Origin: Sanderia malayensis
Lineage: Eukaryota > Cnidaria > Scyphozoa > Semaeostomeae > Pelagiidae
Length of the DNA: 64,000 nt
Assembly (NCBI GenBank): GCA_013076295.1
Contig: RQOL01000531.1
Coordinates: forward strand, 5,146,001-5,210,000
Reading direction: 5' to 3'
The notes beneath the pieces were generated by a model. It searched no databases. It saw only the letters and a list, made by a program, of their open reading frames with translations, and was not told where the DNA came from. This document shows positions 1 to 10,885 of the stretch, in pieces (position 1 is the first letter of the stretch; every line of letters starts with the position of its first letter). Position numbers and translations under genes: made by a program.

Positions 1-530
1 GAGGACGTTTTACGATTCGCAACGACTACTTGTTCTCGTTTATGTAAATATGATTTAAACCACGAGGGAGCTATTCCTCTGATGCCGTAGTGTTCTGGTA
101 TTTTTAATAAGATATTGTGGTTAACAGTGTCAAATGCCTTGCTAAAATCAAGAAATATACAGCAAGAGAAAAGGCCTTTTTCAATATTATTAATTAGATA
201 AGATTGAAGCTCTTGAGACGTTGACTTATTTTCTTGAAAACTATATGATGTTTGTATATTATATTGTTTGTTCCTAAAAACTTTACCAAACGAGAATTCA
301 TCAGTTTTTCAAGAATTTTACTAAAAATGGGAATAATCGAAATAAGACGATAATTACCACATTCTAATTTTGACTTGCTTTTATGAATTGGTGTAATTTT
401 TGCAAATTTTTGACCTATTTAGAAAATACCCTCCAAGAATAGAGAATTCGCTATTGTAGAAAAAGGTTCAGATATAGTTTGACGAACTAGTTTAATGAGT
501 CTAGTAGGAACACTATAAGAATCATTTGAT
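1..530 (-). pseudogene. Non-LTR retrotransposon (CR1/Jockey-like LINE) reverse transcriptase fragment
   Basis: Read on the minus strand, the window opens inside the reverse transcriptase of a LINE. Visible are [19 protein letters not shown], then [17 protein letters not shown] (the block with the first catalytic Asp, DFSKAFD), then HYGIRG and WFKSYL. This order is typical of CR1/Jockey-type RTs. At least two stop codons interrupt the frame, for example after the residues GIF and after SFNLI, so the copy is dead. The YADD box would lie beyond the left window edge, so the element is cut by the window. The clade assignment is approximate. Confidence 0.8.
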
Positions 531-1035
531 TTGCTTTCATCAATGGTCAAGAAAACCGAATATGTAAATCTGTTTGCAGATTTGGGAACTACTTTTGCAG
601 CAAGTGAAAAATTAGCGAGAGGATTAGAAAAGTTCGTTTGCGCACTTTACGGGAAAGAAAAATTAGTGTCAGTAAACGATGCAAGAAAGAAAATATTTTT
701 GCAAAAATTTGAGAATGAGAAAAAAATAAAAGATTTAAGTTTGTTGCCGCCTTGTCAATCGAACCTAAAGCTACACACAGAGCTAGCAAATTACGTGGCA
801 TTGATGTATAATAGACAAACAGATCGCTTAATGATGGATCTAGACGACCCAGTTAATCACGGATAGAATGAAGTGGGATCAGTTGTTTGGAGTGATGTAT
901 GCTACCCAGATGGTGTCGCAACGCTACTGTTGGACAAATGCCGATAATGCTAATGAATCCGATGACACTGATGAAAACGATGAAGACAGTGAAAGTGACT
1001 TCGATGAAGACGTTATTAACATTTTTGATGTTTGA
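531..1035 (+). pseudogene. Decayed C-terminal piece of a mobile-DNA-associated protein family
   Basis: The open part (531-866) contains a stretch ending ...ARGLEKFVCALYG, then LSLLPPCQSNLKLHTELANY, then DDPVNHG followed by TAG where Trp (TGG) would fit. After that codon the frame reads on as NEVGSVVWSDVCYPDG. A frame change then leads into an acidic tail rich in D/E/S that stops at 1033-1035. From memory, many invertebrate genomes carry multicopy proteins with a '(F/L)V...YG ... LPP...L..H..RANY' C-terminus, usually linked to mobile DNA; I cannot name the family. A second copy of this motif set lies at 12603-13169. The stop plus frameshift indicate a relic. Confidence 0.4.
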
Positions 1036-2996
1036 TTGTTTGTATTTTCATAAAGTTTTGCACAATGTTCATATTTTATGACGAGCTTATTGTGACATGA
1101 CGTGAGGGTAAATGGCCTCATTATACCCATTATTACATTGATGTTAGGCATTAGCATTATAAAGCTGTCCTGGTCTATACAGTTGGAAAAAAATGCTATT
1201 AACAGCGAGAATCTTTCAATTTTTTTTGCTCATTTTGGATGAAAATGAGGTTTTGACATGAAAACGAGGCCAGAACCCCTGCTGTGACCATAAAAGATCG
1301 ATTTTTCGATTCATCACCTCAATTTACCCTTACTTACCCACTTTTACGGAGTTCTGTCGAGAAAGTTAATTGGAAAACGCATTTTCCTATTTTAGCATGA
1401 AAGCGAGATTTCAATATGCAATAGAGGCTAAACGCCCCCCAATTTGCCCGTATAACATCGAAATTCGGAATCAGCGCCCTAAGATTACCCAAATCCACCT
1501 AAGTTAAATTATTTCCCCGACGGGGGATACTACCCCCATTTTCCGCCTGGTCTATTTCGTCTTGATTTTACGTGCAAGAAGGAGTAGCGAGATCACTCAA
1601 TTACAAAACTGAATATCTTCATGACATAATATGACAGAAAATTGAAAGCTAACGGTGGAAAACACTTGATCACATAATTTTTGGCTTTTTCCGACAAGTA
1701 GGAGAAAAAAATAGCTAATTTTCCAACAATGTTTTCAAACGGGGGTGGCGGGGGGCTCGCCCTCTCTGGCCTCCCGGCCACGGCGCCACTGATAATGTTT
1801 TCTTATCTACTAATCTACCTCCGCGGATAGGAACTCTATTAGAGAAGGGACAACGTTCATTGTATATGCATAGGTCATATGCAAGTTTTATCTCCAAGAT
1901 AAAACTTTTTTGGGGGTCTTCTAAGGTATCAATATCTACATCGGTAGTATCATTTATCCCTATTATATATAATTTGCCTGCAAATATTTAGAAGTAAAAA
2001 CATCATCATTTAAGACAATGGCTTAATTAAAAATTGTGCTTTGAAGAACTGGTATGAAGAGATTCATTAACGTTTGTGGGGGAAAGGGGCTCAATAGAAC
2101 TTTCACGGAGTGACATTATGTTCCACCTTTTTGCGATTCCAGGTTCATAGCGTCCTGATTTCAATTTGCTTTTATGTAATTGTGTCATCCCAAATGAAGG
2201 TTGTTCATGGTGACAACCGTTGCAACATGCTGCAAGCCCCAAACTAGAGGTAGCAACTTAATCCGCATGGAACCATAATTTTGTATCGGCTGTTCTTGGC
2301 AAGAAAAAGATTCATATTTACTTTGAAGCAATAAAAAAATTACGAATCAACTGAATACCTTGATATCACAATATCCGGACCTTAGCACAATAAGGTCAGA
2401 AAGAACGCTGTAAATTGTATGGCTTGCGATCATTTTTTCCTTAAACTCGTATAATCTTTCATTAAACTGGCAAGTTGATTTCATCAATTCTTACCAGACC
2501 CTGATTGGTAGTAAATTCAAAGTATTCTTTAGCTTGAGAGGTAATTTCAGATTTCAGAACCCTCAAATTTGCAACCAATACGCCACCGTTGACTGCAAAG
2601 TCCCTCCCCCTTAATGTCATGCAGAGCAAACGATTACGATACGGAACGAACTAGGGGATTTGTGGCTGAACAATAGTGAGACAAAAGAGATCTCTCAGAC
2701 GAATAGGAATTCCGAGAAGTGCATTTTGCAATTCTTTTCTTTCAAACTGTCTTAAGATCACAAACAACTACAATACTTCAAGCCATTTGAATGTGATAAT
2801 GGTTAAAAGTAGCATCAATGGCCTAGCCATGAAAAAACCGACAAACAGCAAGGAATGTTTTGCGAAAAGGAAGATTTCATGAAGGTAGTCTATCAAAGCA
2901 TATTGTAGCATTTAAATTAGCGTAATCTCTATTGGGAGAGTGCCGTAGTAGTAAAACAGCAACGTTCATTTTGCATGTTTAGTAATTTTCAAAATA
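1036..2996. other. Gene-free stretch
   Basis: No convincing coding signal in six frames. A GC-rich dispersed-repeat-like tract around 1738-1795 (G-rich, then GGCCTCCCGGCCACGGCGCC) stands out against the AT-rich background and resembles debris of a repeat, but its ends are not recognisable. Confidence 0.5.
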
Positions 2997-3001
2997 CTGA
3001 T

Positions 3002-3299
3002 TGTCGGGTATTTGTTCTTTGCCCCAACAAAAGCTCGCATAGGTTAGATTAACACAAAGTACACTGGTTTTTCAAATTTATATCATCACAAAAAATTAAA
3101 ACGAACCAGTTCCTCACTACTCTCTCCACGTGTTTTCTGCGATCCCTCGTCTCACTACATACTTTTACGATCAAAACGAGGCTAATTAAGCATAGAGCAA
3201 AGTTTATAATATAGATGTAAGAAAGGGTTATAAAATAAAGAAATTGAACAAAACAAATGATTAAATACTATAGTTAACTAGTTCATCAAGTTCTCGACA
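3002..3299 (-). repeat. BEL/Pao 3' LTR
   Basis: 298 bp, identical by eye to 8652-8949. On the minus strand it begins TGTCGAGAACTTG and ends ACCCGACA. Being downstream of the ORF on the coding strand, it is the 3' LTR. Confidence 0.95.
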
Positions 3300-3310
3300 C
3301 ACTCCCCCTA
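3300..3310 (-). other. Polypurine tract of the BEL element
   Basis: On the minus strand TAGGGGGAGTG directly precedes the 3' LTR. This is the expected position and composition of the plus-strand primer for LTR-retrotransposon reverse transcription. Confidence 0.75.
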
Positions 3311-3359
3311 TTTGTTCCAAGGCGGAACAAATATGATCAATGGTTCTATTCAGTCACGG

Positions 3360-6300
3360 TTAAAAACTTTCATCCTCGTCTTCTGCTATAGTGCTTATAA
3401 TTGCTGTTGCATTAGCTGCTGCTCCCCTTTTTGTCTTGAATTCCTTGGCCTCGGGATCTAGCCTTTTATCAGCAGTTCTGGGCTTGTCACAATGCAGTTC
3501 AAGTGGGAACAGATGCTGAATTGGTCTTTCCCAGTATGATTTGCCGGCTCTTAGACGAGCCCCTCTTACAACACCGTCTTTTCCGCTGATCAGTTCTTCT
3601 ACTATCCCGAGATTCCACTTGCCTCTGTTACGATCTTCGTTTTTGATAATTACAACATCTCCAACTTCAAGATTCGGTGATTTCATTGGATGTTTGAGTT
3701 GATGTCGCTCCCTTAATCCTCTAATATACTCTGCGGTCCATCTCTTCCATAATAGCTCTTTACATCTCTTCAAGTAATTTGCTCGTTTCTTCATATCCTT
3801 ATCTTCCTCATCTTCAGGATCCTCTTCCACTAGCTTGTTTGGAATTCCAAACATCATCACATTTGGGGTGAGTATCGGCTGTTGTATGTCATCTTCGATA
3901 TATCCAAGCGGACGATTGTTCAATGCAGTTTCTACGTCCAAGATCACTTCTTCTAGTTCGTTCCACTTCAGCTGTGCTCTTCCGATTGTTTTATAGAGAG
4001 ACTGTTTGATAAGACCTATAAGTCTCTCAAATTGTCCGCCCCACCAGGGCGCTTTGCTTAGATTGAATTGCCAGCTGATGTTTTGGTGAGCAGCAAAATC
4101 TCTCAGTTTTTCATCTTTCATTAACTTCCTCAGCCATTTCGCACCAGCGATAAAGGTTCTTCCGTTGTCTGAGTAGATTCTGTCAGGTCTCCCTTTTCTT
4201 GCAATAAATCTCTTCAAACACTTTAAGAATTCTTCAACAGTTTGATCTCTCACAAGTTCGATGTAGATAGCTCTGGTGATACTGCAGGATATAAGTAAGA
4301 TGTATGCCTTACCAAGTTGATCTTGTCTTCGTTTGTATTGCAAGGGTCCAGCATAGTCTATTCCGACAGCTTGGAACGGACGAAACCCTTCAGTTCTTGT
4401 TTTGGGGAGATTCCCTTCAGGCGGGTTGGAGAAAGCCACTGCATGGAACCGTTTGCAGCCCCGACAGCTTTTGACAACTCTTTTGCTCAACTGCCGCAGA
4501 CGTGGAATCCAATACTTTTCTCGAACTGACGCCATTGTAAGTCCGACTCCCCCATGCAAGGTCTTCTTGTGACAATCCATCACCAATTTCTCGCTGAAAA
4601 CTGACTTTTGTGGTAGATAGATAGGGTAGACCCCCTGTATCCTACCTCTACATTCATATAATCCCTTGCTGTTCTTCTGCAGATTGAGTGTGAGCTGATC
4701 TTGTTTGAATGGTTCAGTACAACTGACTAGTTCTTGCTCTCTTCTTATGCAGTATTGAATCTGGTGTTCTGTTTCTTCTGTTGTCAATGGTCCGGAAACT
4801 CGCTCTTCAGCCTTCGATGTACAGTTATGAATGAATCTTTTCATCCAAGACAAAATTCTTATCCCTTTCCAGAAACTGAACTTGCTAAACAAGTTGTCGA
4901 TTTCTTCTGTCTTTTGGACAGCAACTGCAAGCACCTCCTTGATCAGCTTGCTTTCTTCTTCTGATTCCCTGCTTTGCTGTGCGATAAGTTCGTTAGGCCA
5001 ACGGGCTCTCTCAGGTAGCCAATCTGGTCCCTTCAACCAGGTTCCTGGTAACTTGTCAGCCTGCAGACCTCTGCTTCCAATGTCTGCCGGATTTTCGTCA
5101 GTAGTGACATGTCGCCAAGTAATAAAGTGCTTCTCGTTGATCAGTTTGACTCTATTTGCAACAAACTGCTTGTAGCTGCCCTTGTTTCTAATCCAGTAAA
5201 GGGCAACAGTGCTATCCAGCCAGCCATATATATCTTCAACTGGGTAGCCTCTGAGTGCTTCTCTGACGTTGTTTACCAAATTTGAGGCCATGTGGGCAGC
5301 AACAAGCTCAAGACGGGGAATGCTTAAGCTCTTTTTTGCTAATCTTGATTTGGCTGTTAGTAACCCTTGACTGGTGCCTGATTCTTGTTCCACAACAGCA
5401 TAAACAGCAGCAGAAGTTCCTTTTCCACTGGTATCCCCGAAGACATGAAGCTTCACTGATTGTATTGGCTCCTGAAAGCTGCACAAACTTCTTGGTACTT
5501 CAACAATAGCTGCTAGATTATTCTCATAGCTCTTCCACGCTTTGACTATTGTATCAGGTAGATCTGCATCCCAGGCTAACCTCTGATCACAACATTCTCT
5601 GTATATGAACTTTCCCAGTAACACGGTAGGTGAGGCCAATCCGAGTGGGTCGTATACTGAAGCCAGGCTTCGTAAAATTCCTCTTTTCGTCATCTCAGCT
5701 TGATTTGATGGAAAGACTACTCCCAGAGAATCCTTGGTTTTGTTCCATGTGAGACCAAGCATTTTTACCTCATCTGCTCTGACACCTAATTGTTCTTTAG
5801 CATAGCTCTGATTGGCATTTGTCTCATTCTTGTGTGTTTCCAACTGCTCTATGTTCGAGTGCCATTTATGAAGTTGAAATTGAGCTTCTCCAAAGATTGA
5901 AATGGCAGTGTTCTTGAGATGTTCTGTGTCTTCCACAGTATGTGAGCCGCTTATGATGTCGTCTACATAGAGGCTGCTCCTGATCTCTTCGACTTCTGTG
6001 GGATACTTCCCTTCACAGCGTTTCAAGTGCTCTTCTATTGTCGCTCCAAGAAGAAACGGGGATTGTACGAGTCCAAAGAGAGCTCGGGTAAACCTCAGGA
6101 CTTCAATCTGTGTTGGATCCTGGTTCTTCAACCAATGAAACCGCAACGAATCTCTATCTTCTTCCCGTATTCGCACTTGCAAGAATGCTTGCTTTAAGTC
6201 GCCACAAAGAGCTACAGGCTTTAGTCGGTTTCTCACCAGCACACTCCACAACAAGTTCTGGAGTGGCTGTCCGGGCTCCAAGCAATCATTTAGAGATGGA

Positions 6301-8585
6301 CTGACATCAGATCCCTTTGCAGAGGCATCGAAAACGATCCTGACTTTCGTACTCTCTGCAGTTTCTCGGATGACTGGTTTATGCGGAATATAATACTCCT
6401 TACCATTCCCTTCTTCTTTGCTAACTCTCTCTACAATCCCTTGGTCCAGCTGGTCCTGTATAATTTCATCGTACTTTTGGAAAAGATCCGGTTCTCTCTG
6501 CAATCTCCTTGTTAAGTTGTTTAGTCTTCCAAGGCTTCTATTCTTGTTGTTGTGTAGCATATCATGACTGTTTTTCCATAAAAGCCCTGTTTCATACCAT
6601 CCATCAGGATGTCTAGATAACTGTTCCTTGAAATCTTCATACACTTGCTGCTGATCTCCATCAGGTTTATCAATAAGACCAAGGATATCCAAACTGCACA
6701 ACTGTTCGTAATCTTCATTAGAACTTCTTGTCAGGTAAACATTTCCAAGTTTGCTTTCACTTCCTGGAGACATGATAGTCCAACCAAATTTTGTCACTTC
6801 AGCAATGGGTTCTCCAGGTGTCCCAATCTTGGGCTTTTCATCAGTTTTAATTCTTGAATACTCATTTGCACCAAGAATCAGGTGAACTGGAAGAATTGAC
6901 TTTTTATCTGAGTCATCCATTTTGACCTCTCGCAAATGGCTATATCGTGAGATGACTGCATCATAGTTCGGATTGGGTAAGTATAAAAGACATTCTTTGT
7001 TAACTTTACTCACAGTGGTTTCTAACATGAACTCTTCATTCATACTTGCAATTTTTACCTTGTAGACTTCAATTGTTTGAGTCACCGATTGCATCATCAT
7101 TTCAATTCTTCTCTTTTCTTTCCTTACAGGTTTCTTGGCAATGTGGTCCAGCAGTGTGGTTGAAGCATAGGAACTACCTGCCCCCGTGTCCAAAAGTGCA
7201 CGACATGTTACTCCATTTACTTTAACCAAGACAACAGGATATGTAACAGTTCCACTTGATTTCGCTTCATTGGTTGCTAGTAAAATTTGCTGAGATTGCT
7301 GATCACAGATAGATGTGTGGTGTTTAGCACCGCATTTTTGACACTTAAATCTGCTATGACATTCTGCTGCGCGATGCTTACTGCCTGTGCAGTTAAAGCA
7401 TAGTTTTTTCAACCTAAGGCATTTCTTCCTTTCAGCAACGGTTTTGATGTTATCACAATCCACTGATTTATGTTCTGTATTTTCACAGTAAACACACCCC
7501 TTTGGTTTTCCAGCTTGATCACTTGTTTGGAATACCTTGTCACGCCTTGGTTGAGGGTGTTGTCTGTTTCTATCTTCAACCTGAACCGGATTTCGTTCAC
7601 ACCACCTTCTCAATGCTTCTATGAACTGTGGAAATTTCCAGTCTTGCCATTCATCATCAATTCTAACTAGGTCAGCTCTTATTCCTGGCAGCTTATCTAA
7701 TGTTGTTCTGACATATCCATTTATCTCCTTGAGTTTTCCCATTGTGTCCAGTGTTTGTACACTTGTTACAAGTTTTTCAAAGAATTCAAGAATTTTAGGT
7801 GGTTGAGTTCCATTTATAGTAGGCAATGAGACAATATTCTGGATGTGGGCATTTGCAACCTCACTAGGCTTTCCATAGCGTGTCCTGAGAATCTGCTTGG
7901 CTCGCTCATACCCTTCCGTTGTGAGCGGGAGACCATCTATTGTTGCACGAACCTTTTGCACCAATGCTTCTTTGAGATAGGAAAATTTAGAAACTGAAGC
8001 AATATCACTTTTGTCAATTTCCATTTCAAATAAATTCCAAAATCGTTGCCAATCTAGATATGTTCCTTGGAATTTTGATATAACAAGCTTTGGTAGTTTG
8101 ACTTTAGTTGGTTGCTGCTGTTGTTGGTCTCTTGATGGTTTTAATTCCATTATTTCCTTCTCAACCTGCTTTTTCATTTGCATTTTTGCTTCCTCTAATT
8201 TAAGTGCCTCATCGTATTCACGCCTCCTTGCCTCAGCCTTGACCTCTTCCTCTTCACGACTCTCTGCTGCCTTTTCTTCTTTTTTCAGTAATTTCACTCT
8301 CTTCTGTAACTCCTCTATGCTATCTTCAAATTCTGCAAGATCTGCTTCAATTTTAAGACTCCAGGATCTGACTTCCTCAAGCTCCTCATCAGCTTCTATT
8401 TTTAATTCTTGCACTTCCGATATCAGGGTATGGATATCATCAATATTTTTGTTGAAACTATTGATGTGTCTCTCTAGTGCTTTCACATTGTTCTTGTTGA
8501 TAATTCTCGCTGTTTCCTGTTGAGTAAACTTCAGCAGGCGAAACTTGTTTTGAATTTTCTTGGTTTTCTCTTCGATATTTGCCAT
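3360..8585 (-). CDS. BEL/Pao gag-pol polyprotein, intact
   Basis: A 1741-residue single-ORF polyprotein. Order: coiled-coil, charged N-terminus (about 1-160, with a QQQQQ run); gag-like DUF1759 region beginning KLPKLVISKFQGTYLDWQRF (about 162-300); cysteine knuckles (about 388-428, CFNC...H...C then CQKCGAKHHTSIC); aspartic protease with ALLDTGAGSS (about 463); reverse transcriptase with VRIVFDASAKG (about 747) and catalytic LYVDD (about 872); RNase H region with HVFGDTSGKG (about 1045); integrase H-H-C-C zinc region CHKKTLHGGVG...CRGCKRFH (about 1337); integrase core with GIDYAGPL (about 1407), DNGRTF (about 1468) and WWGGQFERLIG (about 1512); C-terminal DUF5641-like tail GDVVIIKNEDRNRGKWNLG (about 1640). 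All catalytic residues I can check are present, and length and order match intact Pao elements. It would direct reverse transcription in the cytoplasm and integration in the nucleus. The start is the first ATG after the primer site. Confidence 0.96.
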   Translation of the reverse strand: MANIEEKTKKIQNKFRLLKFTQQETARIINKNNVKALERHINSFNKNIDDIHTLISEVQELKIEADEELEEVRSWSLKIEADLAEFEDSIEELQKRVKLLKKEEKAAESREEEEVKAEARRREYDEALKLEEAKMQMKKQVEKEIMELKPSRDQQQQQPTKVKLPKLVISKFQGTYLDWQRFWNLFEMEIDKSDIASVSKFSYLKEALVQKVRATIDGLPLTTEGYERAKQILRTRYGKPSEVANAHIQNIVSLPTINGTQPPKILEFFEKLVTSVQTLDTMGKLKEINGYVRTTLDKLPGIRADLVRIDDEWQDWKFPQFIEALRRWCERNPVQVEDRNRQHPQPRRDKVFQTSDQAGKPKGCVYCENTEHKSVDCDNIKTVAERKKCLRLKKLCFNCTGSKHRAAECHSRFKCQKCGAKHHTSICDQQSQQILLATNEAKSSGTVTYPVVLVKVNGVTCRALLDTGAGSSYASTTLLDHIAKKPVRKEKRRIEMMMQSVTQTIEVYKVKIASMNEEFMLETTVSKVNKECLLYLPNPNYDAVISRYSHLREVKMDDSDKKSILPVHLILGANEYSRIKTDEKPKIGTPGEPIAEVTKFGWTIMSPGSESKLGNVYLTRSSNEDYEQLCSLDILGLIDKPDGDQQQVYEDFKEQLSRHPDGWYETGLLWKNSHDMLHNNKNRSLGRLNNLTRRLQREPDLFQKYDEIIQDQLDQGIVERVSKEEGNGKEYYIPHKPVIRETAESTKVRIVFDASAKGSDVSPSLNDCLEPGQPLQNLLWSVLVRNRLKPVALCGDLKQAFLQVRIREEDRDSLRFHWLKNQDPTQIEVLRFTRALFGLVQSPFLLGATIEEHLKRCEGKYPTEVEEIRSSLYVDDIISGSHTVEDTEHLKNTAISIFGEAQFQLHKWHSNIEQLETHKNETNANQSYAKEQLGVRADEVKMLGLTWNKTKDSLGVVFPSNQAEMTKRGILRSLASVYDPLGLASPTVLLGKFIYRECCDQRLAWDADLPDTIVKAWKSYENNLAAIVEVPRSLCSFQEPIQSVKLHVFGDTSGKGTSAAVYAVVEQESGTSQGLLTAKSRLAKKSLSIPRLELVAAHMASNLVNNVREALRGYPVEDIYGWLDSTVALYWIRNKGSYKQFVANRVKLINEKHFITWRHVTTDENPADIGSRGLQADKLPGTWLKGPDWLPERARWPNELIAQQSRESEEESKLIKEVLAVAVQKTEEIDNLFSKFSFWKGIRILSWMKRFIHNCTSKAEERVSGPLTTEETEHQIQYCIRREQELVSCTEPFKQDQLTLNLQKNSKGLYECRGRIQGVYPIYLPQKSVFSEKLVMDCHKKTLHGGVGLTMASVREKYWIPRLRQLSKRVVKSCRGCKRFHAVAFSNPPEGNLPKTRTEGFRPFQAVGIDYAGPLQYKRRQDQLGKAYILLISCSITRAIYIELVRDQTVEEFLKCLKRFIARKGRPDRIYSDNGRTFIAGAKWLRKLMKDEKLRDFAAHQNISWQFNLSKAPWWGGQFERLIGLIKQSLYKTIGRAQLKWNELEEVILDVETALNNRPLGYIEDDIQQPILTPNVMMFGIPNKLVEEDPEDEEDKDMKKRANYLKRCKELLWKRWTAEYIRGLRERHQLKHPMKSPNLEVGDVVIIKNEDRNRGKWNLGIVEELISGKDGVVRGARLRAGKSYWERPIQHLFPLELHCDKPRTADKRLDPEAKEFKTKRGAAANATAIISTIAEDEDESF

Positions 8586-8631
8586 TTAGGCCCGTCTAGA
8601 ATCTCTCTGATTTCGATTGACTTCACTCGAC

Positions 8632-8648
8632 TCCCATCTGGGGTGCCA
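8632..8648 (-). other. Primer-binding site, tRNA-Arg type
   Basis: On the coding (minus) strand, TGGCACCCCAGATGGGA begins three bases after the 5' LTR. From memory, it is complementary over 17 bases to the 3' end (…TCCCATCTGGGGTG plus CCA) of animal tRNA-Arg(CCT). Confidence 0.7.
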
Positions 8649-8651
8649 CTT

Positions 8652-8949
8652 TGTCGGGTATTTGTTCTTTGCCCCAACAAAAGCTCGCATAGGTTAGATT
8701 AACACAAAGTACACTGGTTTTTCAAATTTATATCATCACAAAAAATTAAAACGAACCAGTTCCTCACTACTCTCTCCACGTGTTTTCTGCGATCCCTCGT
8801 CTCACTACATACTTTTACGATCAAAACGAGGCTAATTAAGCATAGAGCAAAGTTTATAATATAGATGTAAGAAAGGGTTATAAAATAAAGAAATTGAACA
8901 AAACAAATGATTAAATACTATAGTTAACTAGTTCATCAAGTTCTCGACA
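8652..8949 (-). repeat. BEL/Pao 5' LTR
   Basis: 298 bp, identical by eye to the copy at 3002-3299. It is the promoter-bearing LTR for the minus-strand element and is followed outward by the target duplication CTGAT at 8950-8954. Confidence 0.95.
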
Positions 8950-8954
8950 CTGAT

Positions 8955-9569
8955 ATTGTTGTATGGCCTTGCCTGACTTTGGCAGTTTTTATTTATATTT
9001 AAGCACTATATGGGTTTTAGATCTTCCTCAGATGTAAATGTAGGTAGCTAGGCACATCAATATTACATGCTTAAAAAACAGAACATGTTTTATTGCCTAT
9101 AAAAGCTGCCAGGAATGTATTCAAAGCAAACGAAAGGTTTTCGGTTTCACGAATGGAGGAAGATATGTTTTGATTTTATGGCGATGAGTCATTTCGATTC
9201 TTGACGACATGATAAGAAGCGAATTGACTTCTTACATTTCTGCATTTCTGTTTTATTTTTTATAAAAAGACGATTTTCTTCAGAGGCCTCACTTCAGAAT
9301 TTATGTTAACTGATACTTGTAGCTGGCTTATAAATTTTTTTGTTTGATTTTAGCAGCATTTAATCTGTGTGATCAGTGTTATATTTGACCAAAAAAATTT
9401 TAAACAAGCGCCCAGCGGGTCAGAAATATTTCAAGGTTTTAGCAATGTTTAAGAAAACAACTGACCTCTCCAAATTTTAGGTTGTAGGGAAAATTCAATT
9501 GTCTCTTTTTGGAGAAACTAGACTTTTCTGTGAAACCTTTGATGTTTCACAGGAAACCACAATTTTCTA
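8955..9569. other. Gene-free stretch
   Basis: AT-rich DNA between the BEL target duplication and a short hairpin; no coding, RNA-gene or repeat structure that I can support. Confidence 0.5.
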
Positions 9570-9612
9570 AGAAATATTTATCCTTGTTTCAGAAACAAGG
9601 ATAAATATTTCT
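9570..9612. repeat. Perfect 21-bp inverted repeat with 1-nt loop
   Basis: Arm 9570-9590 (AGAAATATTTATCCTTGTTTC) and arm 9592-9612 are exact reverse complements around the single base at 9591. No target duplication is evident. It could be a cruciform-forming site or a minimal foldback remnant. Confidence 0.85.
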
Positions 9613-10885
9613 GAAACTTTTAGAAATATTTAGAAACTGTACTTTTTCTGACAAATTCCCCTTTTTTTAAGACCTACTGCAATCTAAAATCACCTTCCTA
9701 AAATCTCATTTTTTGTAAAAAATAAATTTGAACTGTTTTGACTCGATCACAAATAGTATACTAAATTCTGCTTTGAAATGGGGGCACTGACTGCAACTTT
9801 GTATGACGTTATAACCATGACACAAATGGAATTTTACAATGGGGGAGTATTAAATGGATTTCAAAATCTGCGCCGTGCGCAACCCAGCCTTCACTAAAAA
9901 TCGCTTCCCGGGGTACAAAGCCATAATTTCCCATACGTCGTTTCAGTTTCGGCATCCGCCATCTTTACTTCAAGATAACGACAAATGCGAAAAATAGCAA
10001 TAATATTGCAGATTCGCGGAAATTAGACTTTTGTTTGGTCTTTGTGGATTTTTTGCGTTGAGCTGTGTTCCTTTTAAATGGATTTATGCTATGGCTGTTG
10101 ATTGCATTGCAAATAAGCATAGGGGGAAATGTTTCTCTGAAGCTGAAAAGCAATTTGCTTTTGGGGTCTTTGGACAATTTAATTTCAGCAAGAAAAAAAG
10201 TAGAAACTGAAAAAATGTAGAGACAACAACAATTCAAATAGTTAAATAACAGCAATTCTAAAAATATTTTGAAAAGATTATCAGGACAAAACCCGAATTA
10301 AGATTATATAAGTAACAATTTTATTTTCATCACCATTTCTGGTTATATTAACTATTATGTATTGGATACATCTCGTTTCAAGAAATTGTTACAAGAAATT
10401 GTTTGCAAAAACAGAACAGTAGTATGAAGAACAATTTTATGATGAATTTGTTACCAAATTTAGGCCAATGTAGGCCGAGAATTTTTTGGCTATGATGGAG
10501 GGGGGGTCGAGAAAATCATGGCCAAAAGCCGCAATGAAAGACAAAGCCTAAATGTTGATGGCCCCTTGTTGCTTTGATACTGGACGTGTCTCTCAAAATG
10601 GAAGCTTCTTCATACGGAGGGGTGGAAATAAAGAATCCAGGGGCACATTGTATCATCTTTAGTGGTATGGGATAAACAAATGGGTAAAAAAATCATAATT
10701 TTGATGCAAATAGCCAATAGAAGCAAAACCATTCTATAGAAACAGGTTTTGAAAGTTAAGTGTACCTAATTAAAACAACCAAGATAAATGCACTGGGTGA
10801 ACAAAAGGATTGCACCAATCCGTCATGACTTTTTAATGCAAATTTTGTTGTTGGGCTGTAGGACACTTGCCACTATTTTGAAGTG
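9613..10885. other. Gene-free stretch
   Basis: Nothing codes here convincingly. The open frame on the minus strand at 9965-10255 is low in complexity (F, L, K rich) and has no family features. Confidence 0.5.

Larger units (their letters stand above)
3002..8949 (-). mobile_element. Complete BEL/Pao LTR retrotransposon
   Basis: A full element lies on the minus strand: two 298-bp LTRs (3002-3299 and 8652-8949) that I read as identical, a primer-binding site next to the 5' LTR, an uninterrupted gag-pol ORF (3360-8585), and a purine tract abutting the 3' LTR. The LTRs run TGTCG...CGACA on the coding strand. A 5-bp target duplication CTGAT flanks the element (2997-3001 and 8950-8954), the usual size for BEL/Pao. 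Identical LTRs, an exact target duplication and an open 1741-codon ORF together point to a very recent insertion that could still be mobile. It lies upstream of the TRANK1-like gene in otherwise gene-free DNA. Confidence 0.97.

Noticed and set aside
8011..8523. A Ser-rich 170-residue frame on the + strand
   Set aside because: The antisense shadow of the coiled-coil N-terminus of BEL gag-pol.
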